From contig JAGLYV010000025.1 in NCBI GenBank assembly GCA_023131975.1, forward strand, positions 1-44,593: a stretch of 44,593 bases of DNA, given 5' to 3'. The number at the start of each line of letters is the position of its first letter. Positions within the stretch are counted from its first letter, which is position 1. Below are positions 25,491 through 33,787 of this stretch, in pieces. The notes beneath the pieces are model-generated. The model saw only the letters and a program-made list of their open reading frames with translations. It made no database searches and was not told the DNA's origin. The DNA is from Candidatus Krumholzibacteriia bacterium. GTDB lineage: Bacteria > Krumholzibacteriota > Krumholzibacteriia > Krumholzibacteriales > Krumholzibacteriaceae. The position numbers and the translations under genes are program-made.

Positions 25491-26943
25491 ATACCTTCGG
25501 TACGAGATACTTGCCTACCTCGACATCCCTTACAGGCTCGTTTTCAACACTCTTTATCATGTACTGCCCTTTTCCCTCCGCGCCTGCGCCTGGATTGTTC
25601 AGATCCAGTATTATCTTTTCACTTACGGGTTGTCCATCGGCATCAGAGAGTACCCTGACGATTGGTAAAGCGCCCTTATCTGTATTTATATCTACGACGA
25701 GTACTTTTTCACCGCTCTTCAGTTCGAGTGTGCTTCCAATCGGGATATTCCCCATCATATGAAGAAACATATCGAAATATCCGGGATGGAATTCAGTCCC
25801 CCTGGTCCGGGCCATGAGCTTGATCGCTTCATAGGGACTTATCTGTCGCCTGTATGCTCTTTTTGTTGTAAGCGCGTCATAAGTATCCGCGATCCTGACT
25901 ATCTGACTTCCCTCCAGGACCTCCATGCCATTTTCCAGCGCCGGGTATCCAGAGAGGTCATAACGCATGTGGTGTTCGTAGGCTACACGACAGATATCCT
26001 CCTCCACACCTTCTTCTTTTAGAAGACGTGCTCCATCGACAGGGTGCCGTTTGATCGCCTGCCACTCCGAAGGTGTGAGTTTTTCTGTCTTTTTGATTAT
26101 TCTTCTTGGGACATAGATTTTCCCGATATCGTGCATGATAGCGGCCAGGCCGATTTTTCCGATCTGGGCTTCGTCCCATCCTATATGTCGCGCCTGGGCC
26201 ATCGAGATCACTGATACGTTCACAGAATGGGCAAAGGTATAGTCATCATAGGCTCTCAAAGATTTTAAAAACAGTATCAGAGTATTATTGGCGACTTCGT
26301 TCTCAACCAGCCCCAGGATCATCTTTCTGGCTGCCCTGCCTTCCATCGACTGGATCTTTTCAAGTTTCTCCAGGACATTACCGACTTCCTGCCCTATAAC
26401 ACTCTCCGCAGATAATTTCGATGTGGATTCAGATTCGAGCGGTATCATCTGCCTGTCGTGCCGGATCCCGTTTTCCGGTTCGGACCTGCACGCATCGAGA
26501 GATTCATGCCTGATATTTATATTCCGGATCTTTGCCCACGCGCTGTTGAAATCAAAGGACTTGTCACCCTTCACGGCGGACGCGGCAATTTCCATAAAAG
26601 CCAGCAATTCATTCTTTTCGAGATCCGGCCTGAATTCTATCTCCCCGATGGAAAGTCTTTTTAATGAACTTAAAAGCACATGGACATTCCTGTCACTGCT
26701 TCCTTGAAGGTCGTACTCGAAATTCAGAAGACACAGAGAATTCTTGACCAGTTTCAGGGAAATGCCTGTATCGTCAGTCATCAATGCTCTGATCGATGTA
26801 TATACTTTGTCCAGAAACAGGGCTATAGACGGATGACCGGGCGGAAACAGCCGGACCTGCATAAGGAGCTTCGCCATCTGATCGGTGGACTCTTTGAGCA
26901 TCTTGAACTGCACGGGCAGTGTTTCAAGGGCCTGGCCTGACAT
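25489..26943 (-). CDS. HD-GYP domain protein, probable cyclic-dinucleotide phosphodiesterase
   Basis: A 484-residue protein. The first 200 or so residues are a helical region of no known family. The HD-GYP domain occupies about 215-400: His239 in FAHSVNVS, H271 and D272 in MHDIGK, His300 in KRHP, H324 and H325 in YEHHMRYDLSGYP, and ADTYDALTTKRAYR. The consensus HHExxDGxGYP is altered: the Glu is Met and the first Gly is Leu, although the probable metal-binding histidines and GYP remain. A C-terminal extension of about 80 residues (from LELKSGEKVLVV) is common in such proteins. It probably hydrolyses c-di-GMP. AAGGA six bases before the ATG supports the start. Confidence 0.88.
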   Translation of the reverse strand: MSGQALETLPVQFKMLKESTDQMAKLLMQVRLFPPGHPSIALFLDKVYTSIRALMTDDTGISLKLVKNSLCLLNFEYDLQGSSDRNVHVLLSSLKRLSIGEIEFRPDLEKNELLAFMEIAASAVKGDKSFDFNSAWAKIRNINIRHESLDACRSEPENGIRHDRQMIPLESESTSKLSAESVIGQEVGNVLEKLEKIQSMEGRAARKMILGLVENEVANNTLILFLKSLRAYDDYTFAHSVNVSVISMAQARHIGWDEAQIGKIGLAAIMHDIGKIYVPRRIIKKTEKLTPSEWQAIKRHPVDGARLLKEEGVEEDICRVAYEHHMRYDLSGYPALENGMEVLEGSQIVRIADTYDALTTKRAYRRQISPYEAIKLMARTRGTEFHPGYFDMFLHMMGNIPIGSTLELKSGEKVLVVDINTDKGALPIVRVLSDADGQPVSEKIILDLNNPGAGAEGKGQYMIKSVENEPVRDVEVGKYLVPKV

Positions 26944-27069
26944 TCTATTCCTTCCCTGGATAAATCACTCCACCTGTTTTGATGCAAGTATTGTTCCCTA
27001 ATACCCGTAATCACTTGAATACATGCATCTTCGAAAGCTGAACGGTAAATGAGACTCCATGTTTAGTCG

Positions 27070-27098
27070 TTGACCCTCTGGCGGAGTTGTCCTATTTT
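27070..27098 (+). promoter_or_regulatory. Probable promoter of the TPR/GWxTD lipoprotein gene
   Basis: TTGACC and TATTTT are separated by 17 bases, with a predicted start close to 27105 and a leader of about 30 bases. The rest of the 190-base divergent gap to the HD-GYP gene shows nothing else that I can name. Confidence 0.45.
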
Positions 27099-27133
27099 CA
27101 TCCATGGATACCCCTTTCGATGGGACTACCGGA

Positions 27134-29143
27134 ATGAAGACTGCTTTTTCGCTTCTTGTGATCTTTCTGCTCTCACTGTGTGCCTGTACTCCATACAGAG
27201 ACGTACCGCTCGAAAAAGACTTCCTTGAACCGGTGTCCGGCCTTGACACCCTCAATATCGAAAACAGGATCAATGATATAAAAAAATCACTGCGATACAG
27301 CCCCAAAGACCCGTCTCTTCACCGCAAGCTGGCAATATACTACAGGTTGAAGGCAACTCCATATTCTCGCGCGATGTCTATTGAAGAGATCGAGCGGGCT
27401 ATCATGCTTGCCCCCGATGACCCCCTGAATCATGTCGAAAAAGGTCTCACTCTCTACGCTATGAGATTCATTGGAGAGGCGGAAGATGCGATAAAGCAGG
27501 CTATTAGACTCGATCCCGGTTTTTTTCATGCCTGGTTTCAACTCGGCAGGATCGAGAAAGACAGATACCTTCTCAATATGTGTTTCACAGAGCGTAAGGA
27601 AAACGCGATAAGGTGTTTTAAAAAAGCCTGCAACATCGATGACACCCACGAAGAGACCCTGTACAATCTGGGGCTGCTTCACTGCCTGAGAAGGATGTAC
27701 AAGACCTCGAAGAAATATGCTTCGAGGGCTGCCACGCTTCACCCTGATAATCCAAGACATCACCTGCTGCTGGGAACGATACTGTTCAGGATGAGGCTGT
27801 TCGAGGGGGCGGCAAGGGAATATGATATAGCGCTGACACTCATGGATGACGCGGAAAGATCTTATTATCTCGACGCGGCTCCTCTCCTGCCTTTCAAGCA
27901 GAGAGAAGAATACCTCAAGTGGCCGGAAGACCAGGGAAAAAAATGGAGCGGAAGGTTCTGGCTCCGCAACGATCCGACACCCGCTACCGAACTCAACGAA
28001 CGGCTCCTTGAACATTATGAACGCGTCTTTTTAGCCAGGGAACTCTTGACCCACGACAGGTTGGAATTGGATGGCGCCGAGACTGCGAGAGGACTGGCCC
28101 TCATCAGCTATGGCCTTCCCGACAAATTTCTGTACAACCTCGGAGGTGGTCTGCAAGGCCCCATGGTTGTCTGGGAATACACGAGAGAAGGTACCGGGTT
28201 CCGCCTCTATTTCCAGGACGAATTCCTCAACGGAAACTATCATATCCCGATAGACCCGGCTTTCATCGGCATTGCCACCGCCACACAGAACATCCTCAAT
28301 ACGGTTCCACAGTCATACGAGTATCCTGTGGCCTTCATCCCGGCGGGGATACAGGTTGCGTCCGCCAGTAGAATGCTGGGATCAGGCAACACCAGGGTGG
28401 AATTCTCGGTGGCGATCCCCGACTCGGCTATCGATGATCCAGGAGTACGCTTTACACTTGTACTCTCGATATTCGATTTCGACCTTAACAGGATCGTCAA
28501 CGAGATCCGTCACCTCAGACCCGACACGCTTCTCTCTTTCGAACGCGGCGAAGAATCGTATCGCCTTTTCAACTTCAATATCGATCTGATCCCGCCCTCA
28601 GGAAAATGTGACATGGCGATGGAGCTTACAGGCGGCAAACCTTACAGACGGGCGACTTGTGATAAAGAGATAGATATCACCGACCTTGCCTGGAACAAGC
28701 CCGGGGCGAGCGATATCCGGCTCAACCTGTCCCTTCCAGAATCAGGATGCACTTCATTCCTCGACCCGATACCGGTCTACTATAACGGGACCAGGCTCTG
28801 CATGTCGTACGACATATACAACCTTTCAGGAAACCAGGACGGTCTATCCAGGTACAGGCTCACATATTCCATAAAGCCTGTCCCAAAATCAGATAAAGAT
28901 TATAATGGAATAAGAAAGGCCCTGTGGTGGATAGCACGAAGCACCAGAGGTGGTATGGACAAGGTCAGGCCATTCATATCCAGTTCGCTGGAGCAGAGCA
29001 TCGACTCACCTCACGTCACCGACGCTCTTCAGATCGAGCTTGGATCGATAGAGCCGGGCCGATACGTTCTGATTCTTGATATTGAGGATCTTATAAGCGG
29101 AGGCGCCATAAGAAGGGAAAGAGAATTCATAATCAGGGACTGA
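27134..29143 (+). CDS. TPR lipoprotein with GWxTD-type domain
   Basis: A 669-residue protein starting at the ATG of 27134, which gives the signal MKTAFSLLVIFLLSLCAC with a lipobox cleaved before Cys18; an in-frame ATG at 27104 would add ten residues ahead of the signal. Residues about 45-240 are TPR repeats. From about residue 273, RFWLRNDPTPATELNERLLEHYERV matches the GWxTD domain entry (here split: the Trp, DPTP.T and NE..EHY..V features), then GLALISYGLPDKFL and VVWEYT...FRLYFQDE. The last 250 residues look like beta-rich Ig-like modules. GWxTD proteins are typical of FCB and related candidate phyla; function unknown. The 3' end overlaps the convergent small membrane protein gene by 11 bases. 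Confidence 0.85.
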   Translation: MKTAFSLLVIFLLSLCACTPYRDVPLEKDFLEPVSGLDTLNIENRINDIKKSLRYSPKDPSLHRKLAIYYRLKATPYSRAMSIEEIERAIMLAPDDPLNHVEKGLTLYAMRFIGEAEDAIKQAIRLDPGFFHAWFQLGRIEKDRYLLNMCFTERKENAIRCFKKACNIDDTHEETLYNLGLLHCLRRMYKTSKKYASRAATLHPDNPRHHLLLGTILFRMRLFEGAAREYDIALTLMDDAERSYYLDAAPLLPFKQREEYLKWPEDQGKKWSGRFWLRNDPTPATELNERLLEHYERVFLARELLTHDRLELDGAETARGLALISYGLPDKFLYNLGGGLQGPMVVWEYTREGTGFRLYFQDEFLNGNYHIPIDPAFIGIATATQNILNTVPQSYEYPVAFIPAGIQVASASRMLGSGNTRVEFSVAIPDSAIDDPGVRFTLVLSIFDFDLNRIVNEIRHLRPDTLLSFERGEESYRLFNFNIDLIPPSGKCDMAMELTGGKPYRRATCDKEIDITDLAWNKPGASDIRLNLSLPESGCTSFLDPIPVYYNGTRLCMSYDIYNLSGNQDGLSRYRLTYSIKPVPKSDKDYNGIRKALWWIARSTRGGMDKVRPFISSSLEQSIDSPHVTDALQIELGSIEPGRYVLILDIEDLISGGAIRREREFIIRD

Positions 29144-29528
29144 TCGTTCCTGCCACTAACGAGGTCGGGATTTCCTTCCCGCCTCCTCCGTCGTCTGTCT
29201 CCTCATCATCATCACCGGAAAAGAACAACGTGTATATGATATAAATCGCGAAGGTGGCAACGACAGTCACCATCGCTACTTCCTTTACCATACTTTTCTC
29301 TTTTTCAACGGGAATCTCTATCTCCATCACTTCGATCGAGTCCCCGCGCGCGGACAATGGAGGATGCCCTTCGGGACTATCAGCGAATTCCGTCCCCCCG
29401 ATGGCCAGTTCCTTCAAATCGACACTCTGTTCCTCTAAAAATATATTTCCCGACAGCACCTGTTGAGACGAGACAAGAATACCGAGAAGCAGAAGGATAA
29501 AAACTCTCCGTGTGACAGAAGAGATCAT
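29133..29528 (-). CDS. Small exported protein with C-terminal membrane anchor, unknown function
   Basis: A 131-residue protein. The ATG at 29528 overlaps the stop of the nitroreductase gene as ATGA and gives a signal peptide RRVFILLLLGILVSSQQVLSG. The middle is acidic; a second hydrophobic segment (VAMVTVVATFAIYIIYTLFF, about residues 82-101) precedes a DDDEETDDGGGG tail. It looks like an exported, membrane-anchored protein. No family is recognised. The tight coupling with the nitroreductase and pgsA genes shows it is real. Confidence 0.7.
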   Translation of the reverse strand: MISSVTRRVFILLLLGILVSSQQVLSGNIFLEEQSVDLKELAIGGTEFADSPEGHPPLSARGDSIEVMEIEIPVEKEKSMVKEVAMVTVVATFAIYIIYTLFFSGDDDEETDDGGGGKEIPTSLVAGTISP

Positions 29529-30049
29529 CTCTCTTCCCACCTTTCATACATCAGGATTTCTTTTAGTTCTTTCCTGGGTCTGAAACGACGTTCGGTCGCC
29601 GGATAACCTATGGGAGTAAGAGCCAATATCTTTATCTCCGGGGGAACCCCAAGGATCTCCCGAACTTCCTCTTCCATAAAAGCACCTATCCAGCAAGTGC
29701 CGAGTCCCTCCGCTTCGGCTGCCAGCATCAGATGTTCCACCGCTATCCCGATATCGACAGGGAGACTGTTCCAGTACCCACCCATCTTGGTATAAGCATC
29801 TTCCTCATTACCACATACTGCTATAACTACGGGAGCCTCCGCGATAAAAGCCTGCTTCTTGCAGGCAGGAACGAGTTTCTTTCGGGTCTCTTCTTCCGTG
29901 ATGACAATAAATGTCCAGGGTTGGCCGTTTTTTCCGGATGGCGCCAGCCGGGCCGCGTCAAGGATCCTCTCCAGCTTTTCCTTTTCAATCGTGTCCGATT
30001 TATAAGCTCTGACGCTTGTCCTCATCCTGATCACTTCATACAGATCCAT
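29525..30049 (-). CDS. Nitroreductase-family FMN oxidoreductase
   Basis: A 174-residue single-domain nitroreductase starting MDLYEVIRMRTSVRAYK, whose Arg residues bind FMN phosphate. Further family features are ARLAPSGKNGQPWTFIV, EAEGLGTCWIGAF and LTPIGYPATER. It is only distantly similar to the nitroreductase at 3795-4331, although both carry GLGTCWIG. The ATG at 30049 is chosen because it lies one base after the pgsA stop; longer in-frame starts run into pgsA. NAD(P)H-dependent reduction of a nitro, quinone or flavin substrate is likely; the true substrate is unknown. Confidence 0.92.
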   Translation of the reverse strand: MDLYEVIRMRTSVRAYKSDTIEKEKLERILDAARLAPSGKNGQPWTFIVITEEETRKKLVPACKKQAFIAEAPVVIAVCGNEEDAYTKMGGYWNSLPVDIGIAVEHLMLAAEAEGLGTCWIGAFMEEEVREILGVPPEIKILALTPIGYPATERRFRPRKELKEILMYERWEER

Positions 30050-30050
30050 A

Positions 30051-30680
30051 TCAGGCCTCCCTTGTCCTTCTACCCGGCAACCACTGGAGGATCCTCTCGA
30101 TGACTGATCGCTTCTTTCCATCACTGCATTTCGGCAAAACGTAACAGAGACCTGAATCAACAGTTATAGTCACGGTTAGAAGCATAAGAACAAAGACCAG
30201 CCAGTATTTCTCCGGGATTTTCGCGGGATAGATGAACAGGTAGAACAACAATCCGTCCCCGACCAGACATTGGACAGTCGTTTTGACCTTGCCCAGCCAG
30301 CTTGCGGGAACGAAAACCCCAGCCTTTCTCCTCACTACCATACGGTAGACGGTGACAAGGAGCTCACGCAAAAGTATTACTCCTACGAAGAGATAGAACC
30401 ATGGGGTTTTAAGAGCTGATGCGATGATAAGAAATACTACAGTTATCAACACCTTGTCCGCGAACGGATCGAGATGAGCTCCAAGCCTTGTTTTCTGATG
30501 GAATCTTCTGGCATACCAGCCGTCGAAATAATCGAGGATCGAGGCGAAGATAAGCATAATTGCCGCAACGCCGCTACGTCCCGGATCACGGATCAAAAAG
30601 GCAGCCGCAACAGCCATGATTATCCGCAGGAGGGTCATTATGTTGGGAACAGTTATTTCCTTTCGGGAAATCACCGGCAT
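30051..30680 (-). CDS. pgsA: CDP-alcohol phosphatidyltransferase (PgsA-type)
   Basis: A 209-residue inner-membrane enzyme, most likely making phosphatidylglycerol phosphate from CDP-diacylglycerol and glycerol-3-phosphate. The catalytic motif is complete: DGWYAR, then eight residues, then GAHLDPFAD, i.e. DGX2ARX8GX3DX3D. It begins TVPNIMTLLRI, typical of PgsA, and has about five to six membrane segments. The specific alcohol is inferred from the PgsA-like N-terminus and LGK...KTTVQ. It is the first gene of a three-gene minus-strand operon with the nitroreductase and the small anchored protein. Confidence 0.9.
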   Translation of the reverse strand: MPVISRKEITVPNIMTLLRIIMAVAAAFLIRDPGRSGVAAIMLIFASILDYFDGWYARRFHQKTRLGAHLDPFADKVLITVVFLIIASALKTPWFYLFVGVILLRELLVTVYRMVVRRKAGVFVPASWLGKVKTTVQCLVGDGLLFYLFIYPAKIPEKYWLVFVLMLLTVTITVDSGLCYVLPKCSDGKKRSVIERILQWLPGRRTREA

Positions 30681-30703
30681 TATCTTCTTTCCCTTTACGC
30701 TTC

Positions 30704-30732
30704 TTGCGCATTACCAGAGGAAATAATATACT
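30704..30732 (+). promoter_or_regulatory. Possible promoter of the TonB C-terminal protein gene
   Basis: TTGCGC and TATACT are separated by 17 bases in the 113-base gap between pgsA and the plus-strand gene. The -10 matches five of six positions and the -35 is poor. The divergent pgsA promoter must also lie here, but I cannot single it out. Confidence 0.35.
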
Positions 30733-30793
30733 AGTAACGGGCTAAAGATACTACTAATCGCCTCCACAGTGCAACCATTCATAAGCTGGTGAG

Positions 30794-31450
30794 ATGAATA
30801 ATCGACCCAAAAACCCGTATTCTCCGTTCCGTATGAGAAAGCGTCCTGCTGAATGGCTATTGATAATATTCATGGTACTTCTCGGTCATCTGCTGATCTT
30901 CGTATTCCTCAAACCATCTTATCTTGAGATATTTCGCAGCGATCCTCCCGGCGAAGATGGTTCCTCGCGTTTCAAATTTATAAATCAGTCTATGACGATG
31001 GATCCGTATCCTGATTACGTTGAACAGATATCGGAGATGGATGACCCGGTAGAGGTCGTCGATGAAGAAGAAGTAATAAAAGCCTTTCTCAACGAATTCG
31101 GCGAACCGGCTCTCGATGTGGAACCTATTCAGAAAGGCAGAAGAAGCGGAGGCAGCGATGGGCTGAAAGGGCCCAGACGAAGCACTGTAGAACCCAAGCC
31201 ACTGTTCATGCCCTGGCCGAAATTCCCGAATGGAGTCGACAGGGACATCAAGGGAAAAGTGGAACTTCTTCTTTTTGTCGATGAGGAAGGACTGGTCCGG
31301 GAGATCAAGATCTCAAACGGGCTCTCCCATGATCTTCTCAATGCCACGGCTATTGAAGCTGCCCGGGATATACGCTTTGTGCCGGGTGAAATAAAAGGCG
31401 TACCCACTGCAATGTGGATACGCCTTACAATCGGATTTCAGCCGAGGTGA
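30794..31450 (+). CDS. TonB C-terminal domain protein
   Basis: A 218-residue protein with a short basic N-terminus, one membrane anchor (EWLLIIFMVLLGHLLIFVFL, about residues 19-38), a linker of about 90 residues rich in Asp/Glu and short in the Pro repeats usual for TonB, and a TonB-C domain from about residue 138: PKFPNGVDRDIKGKVELLLF, VDEEGLVREIKISNGLSHDLL, and AIEAARDIRFVPG. It should span the periplasm to energise an outer-membrane partner, or act in envelope integrity. ExbB and ExbD are not adjacent. It is convergent with the secreted paralog pair, 4 bases away. Confidence 0.88.
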   Translation: MNNRPKNPYSPFRMRKRPAEWLLIIFMVLLGHLLIFVFLKPSYLEIFRSDPPGEDGSSRFKFINQSMTMDPYPDYVEQISEMDDPVEVVDEEEVIKAFLNEFGEPALDVEPIQKGRRSGGSDGLKGPRRSTVEPKPLFMPWPKFPNGVDRDIKGKVELLLFVDEEGLVREIKISNGLSHDLLNATAIEAARDIRFVPGEIKGVPTAMWIRLTIGFQPR

Positions 31451-31454
31451 AACA

Positions 31455-32129
31455 CTACCTTCTGTAGAGTGTCTTCACGAAACCCCAGCTTTTATCATCG
31501 TTCGCGATGGAACAATTGACCAGATCCATCACACAATGTCCCTCAACATAGTCGTCTGCCCAGTTCGCGGGATCCGCGTTCTGGCATGACCCGTTATATG
31601 CGCCGCTACCACAATAAGCGGCAAAGTTACCAGTACCGTACTTCATGACCATAAGCGTCCCTTCGTAGGTACCGAAGGTCCGCTCTTCAATATCGAGTAT
31701 ACCATCAAAGTCCCAGTCACCGAAAGTGAAGGAGATGACGAGTGTCCCTCCCATCATTCCGTTGACAGGATGTGAGAGTTCCCAGGTTGGCTTGCTGGCC
31801 AGCGACTGTCCGTCAAACTCGGCGGTCCAGGACCCCGACATCGGATTGTATACGAAGAAATTGTCAAAGAGATACTGCCACCTTACTGCCGGATCACCCG
31901 TCCCGGGCCAGCCCGTATCATCTATCTCTACCCACCATGTACCCCCGACTACTAGCGGGTCGCCGGCGATAATATCACCGAAATACATCGGAGGCGATGC
32001 CATGATCATGTTCCCGAATCCTTCAAAATCGAATTCTAGAAAGAGGGTATCGGGCATCTGCGCAAAGAGATCGATCGGAATGAGGACGATCATGACCAGA
32101 AACAGGACCGATAAAGTGCGTCTTATCAT
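31455..32129 (-). CDS. Secreted protein, tandem paralog A, unknown family
   Basis: A 224-residue exported protein: signal peptide MIRRTLSVLFLVMIVLIPIDLFA, then a beta-rich body. It is clearly related to the next gene upstream: both contain a SPP[MY] / G.I.AG block, an IDD or MDD..WP block, RW.Y.F.N.F.Y, a W.L or EW segment, a DWDFDGI / DYNGNGI Asp-rich turn that looks like a calcium-binding loop, and a C-terminal C....(S)W...K..(Y/H)R ending. Cysteines (CGSGAYNGSC, GHC, NC) may form disulfides. Function is unknown; it may be a surface or cell-envelope protein. The start is preceded by GGAAGTGA. Confidence 0.78.
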   Translation of the reverse strand: MIRRTLSVLFLVMIVLIPIDLFAQMPDTLFLEFDFEGFGNMIMASPPMYFGDIIAGDPLVVGGTWWVEIDDTGWPGTGDPAVRWQYLFDNFFVYNPMSGSWTAEFDGQSLASKPTWELSHPVNGMMGGTLVISFTFGDWDFDGILDIEERTFGTYEGTLMVMKYGTGNFAAYCGSGAYNGSCQNADPANWADDYVEGHCVMDLVNCSIANDDKSWGFVKTLYRR

Positions 32130-32159
32130 TTAAGATCACTTCCTTTCATTGCAGGAAAT

Positions 32160-32867
32160 TCAGTCCCTGTGAATCGCCTTGATCGATCCCCAGCTGGAAG
32201 CCTCGTTTGCCGTTACGCAGCTGGTATCTCTCAGGTAAAGTCTTCCGGATGCCGATATGGGCGAGGGAACATAAAGTTCCTCTTCCATCGTCGAGTCATC
32301 GATAAGATCGAGAGTCCCCGAACAATTACCCTGACCGCAGAAACTCGTAAAGCATCCTTTGCTGTAATTTATGTAACAGACGAAACCGATGGAGAACTGC
32401 TTCGCGAGATAATCGCTGTCTTCCATGATCCCGTTACCGTTGTAATCGCGGATAACCACTCTGAAACTCGAGCAGAGGCCTCCGAGAGTATCGTCGGCAT
32501 CCGTGTAGAAACGCCATTCAGGCGAATCGTCTCCCAGCGACGTATTGGGCCATTCTCCGTCCCATCCTTCGGCTCCCGGCGTGGCATCGTACGTGAAATA
32601 GTTCGAGAAGATGTAGTCCCATCTCTCGTTGTTCGGCGTTCCCGGATTGTCGGCAGGCCAACTGCTGTCGTCCATCGAAATCCAGTAAACACCTGTTGAC
32701 AATGTCCCCGCGGTAATATTTCCACTCCAGTATGGGGGTGAATCCATGAAGGAACCTCCCCCGTCGAGAGCAAACGTCTCCGTTCTGTGCTCGATGGCAG
32801 AGATGCCTGAAGCGGAAAAAGCGAGGAAGGCGAATGCCATGGCGGCAAACGTTAACCTTTTAATCAC
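32160..32867 (-). CDS. Secreted protein, tandem paralog B, unknown family
   Basis: A 235-residue exported protein starting at GTG 32867, chosen because AAGGAGG lies six bases upstream and the signal peptide IKRLTFAAMAFAFLAFSASGISA follows directly; longer in-frame starts put unusual Cys/charged residues first. It shares with paralog A the DSPPYWSGNITAG, MDDSSWPAD, ERWDYIFSNYFTYD, DYNGNGI and SSWGSIKAIHRD patterns. Eight cysteines in the second half (for example CGQGNC and DTSC) suggest disulfides. The spacing to paralog A is 30 bases, so they are cotranscribed. No known family is recognised. Confidence 0.78.
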   Translation of the reverse strand: MIKRLTFAAMAFAFLAFSASGISAIEHRTETFALDGGGSFMDSPPYWSGNITAGTLSTGVYWISMDDSSWPADNPGTPNNERWDYIFSNYFTYDATPGAEGWDGEWPNTSLGDDSPEWRFYTDADDTLGGLCSSFRVVIRDYNGNGIMEDSDYLAKQFSIGFVCYINYSKGCFTSFCGQGNCSGTLDLIDDSTMEEELYVPSPISASGRLYLRDTSCVTANEASSWGSIKAIHRD

Positions 32868-33007
32868 TGCGCCCCTCCTTTGTTCGAACTCGCTCTGAAC
32901 TGCCGTAAATTTAATTTTACAACACCAGAACCGCATTTTATCACAATATCAATGATAATAAAAGAAGTTTTTGTAGATATTTCTACCTATATAACATGTA
33001 TTGAAGG

Positions 33008-33787
33008 TCACCAGACCTCTCTCTCCCTGTATACATCGAATATCCTCAGCGAATAATCGGCAAATTCACCTATCACTTCGGGATAACCATCATTATTCAT
33101 GTCAAATACCATTATCCTGTCTCCGAAGCTCTCGGTCCACTCGAGTTCGACATTGCGGAATTTACTGTCGATTACGATACCTGTGTTGAGGACTATCTCG
33201 AGTTGGTCGTCGGCATCCATGTTCGCCACCACGATCTCGGATACTCCCTCGAATTTTCTTTCGCTCTTCCATTGGATACTCTTGTCCAGAGCATCGATGA
33301 TGTAGAGGGTCCCATTGGCTATCATCACAAATTCCTGCTGAGGGTCGCTGTCAATATTGGTCAACTCCACGGCCTCGATGCTGGTGTAGTTATCTTCGAT
33401 GTTCTCCCAGAGATTCACATACCCGTCCATCGAATATATCAGCAACCTTCCAGCTACGGTCGCGATGACAATATCGGGACTGCCGTCAGGTTCGACATCC
33501 GTTATAAAGAACTTTCTCACTCTGGCTCCCAGATTCGTCAACTCCCATTCCCTCTTCCAACTGTTCCCCGTCCACCTGTTCAGGAATACTTTTCCATTGG
33601 TATCCGCGTATATCACTCCCCAGCCATTACCACTGTCCAGTGGTATTATCCTGACGAATGGGAAACGGCCGAATGCGTCCAGCATCTCATACGGATCCAG
33701 CTCCACGGCCCGGAGTTCTGACATCTCACCATTGAACAACACGGTCATCACGAGGACCACTCCCAGAATCAGAATTCTCTTCATCAT
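33008..33787 (-). CDS. Secreted FG-GAP/VCBS-like repeat protein
   Basis: A 259-residue exported protein with signal peptide MMKRILILGVVLVMTVLFNG. The mature part has four or five repeats of the FG-GAP type: FFITDVEPDGSPDIVIAT, AVELTNIDSDPQQEFVMI, VVANMDADDQLEIVLN and MVFDMNNDGYPEVIG. Each has an Asp-rich turn followed by hydrophobic strands, as in integrin-like beta-propellers that bind calcium. Its length suggests only part of a seven-bladed propeller. The ATG overlaps the gamma-glutamyltransferase stop as ATGA, so they are cotranscribed. The role is unknown. Confidence 0.82.
   Translation of the reverse strand: MMKRILILGVVLVMTVLFNGEMSELRAVELDPYEMLDAFGRFPFVRIIPLDSGNGWGVIYADTNGKVFLNRWTGNSWKREWELTNLGARVRKFFITDVEPDGSPDIVIATVAGRLLIYSMDGYVNLWENIEDNYTSIEAVELTNIDSDPQQEFVMIANGTLYIIDALDKSIQWKSERKFEGVSEIVVANMDADDQLEIVLNTGIVIDSKFRNVELEWTESFGDRIMVFDMNNDGYPEVIGEFADYSLRIFDVYREREVW

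Noticed and set aside
32973-32986. Small inverted repeat GTAGA/TCTAC between the FG-GAP gene and paralog B
   Set aside because: Five-base stem without a T-run in the needed direction; probably chance in AT-rich sequence.
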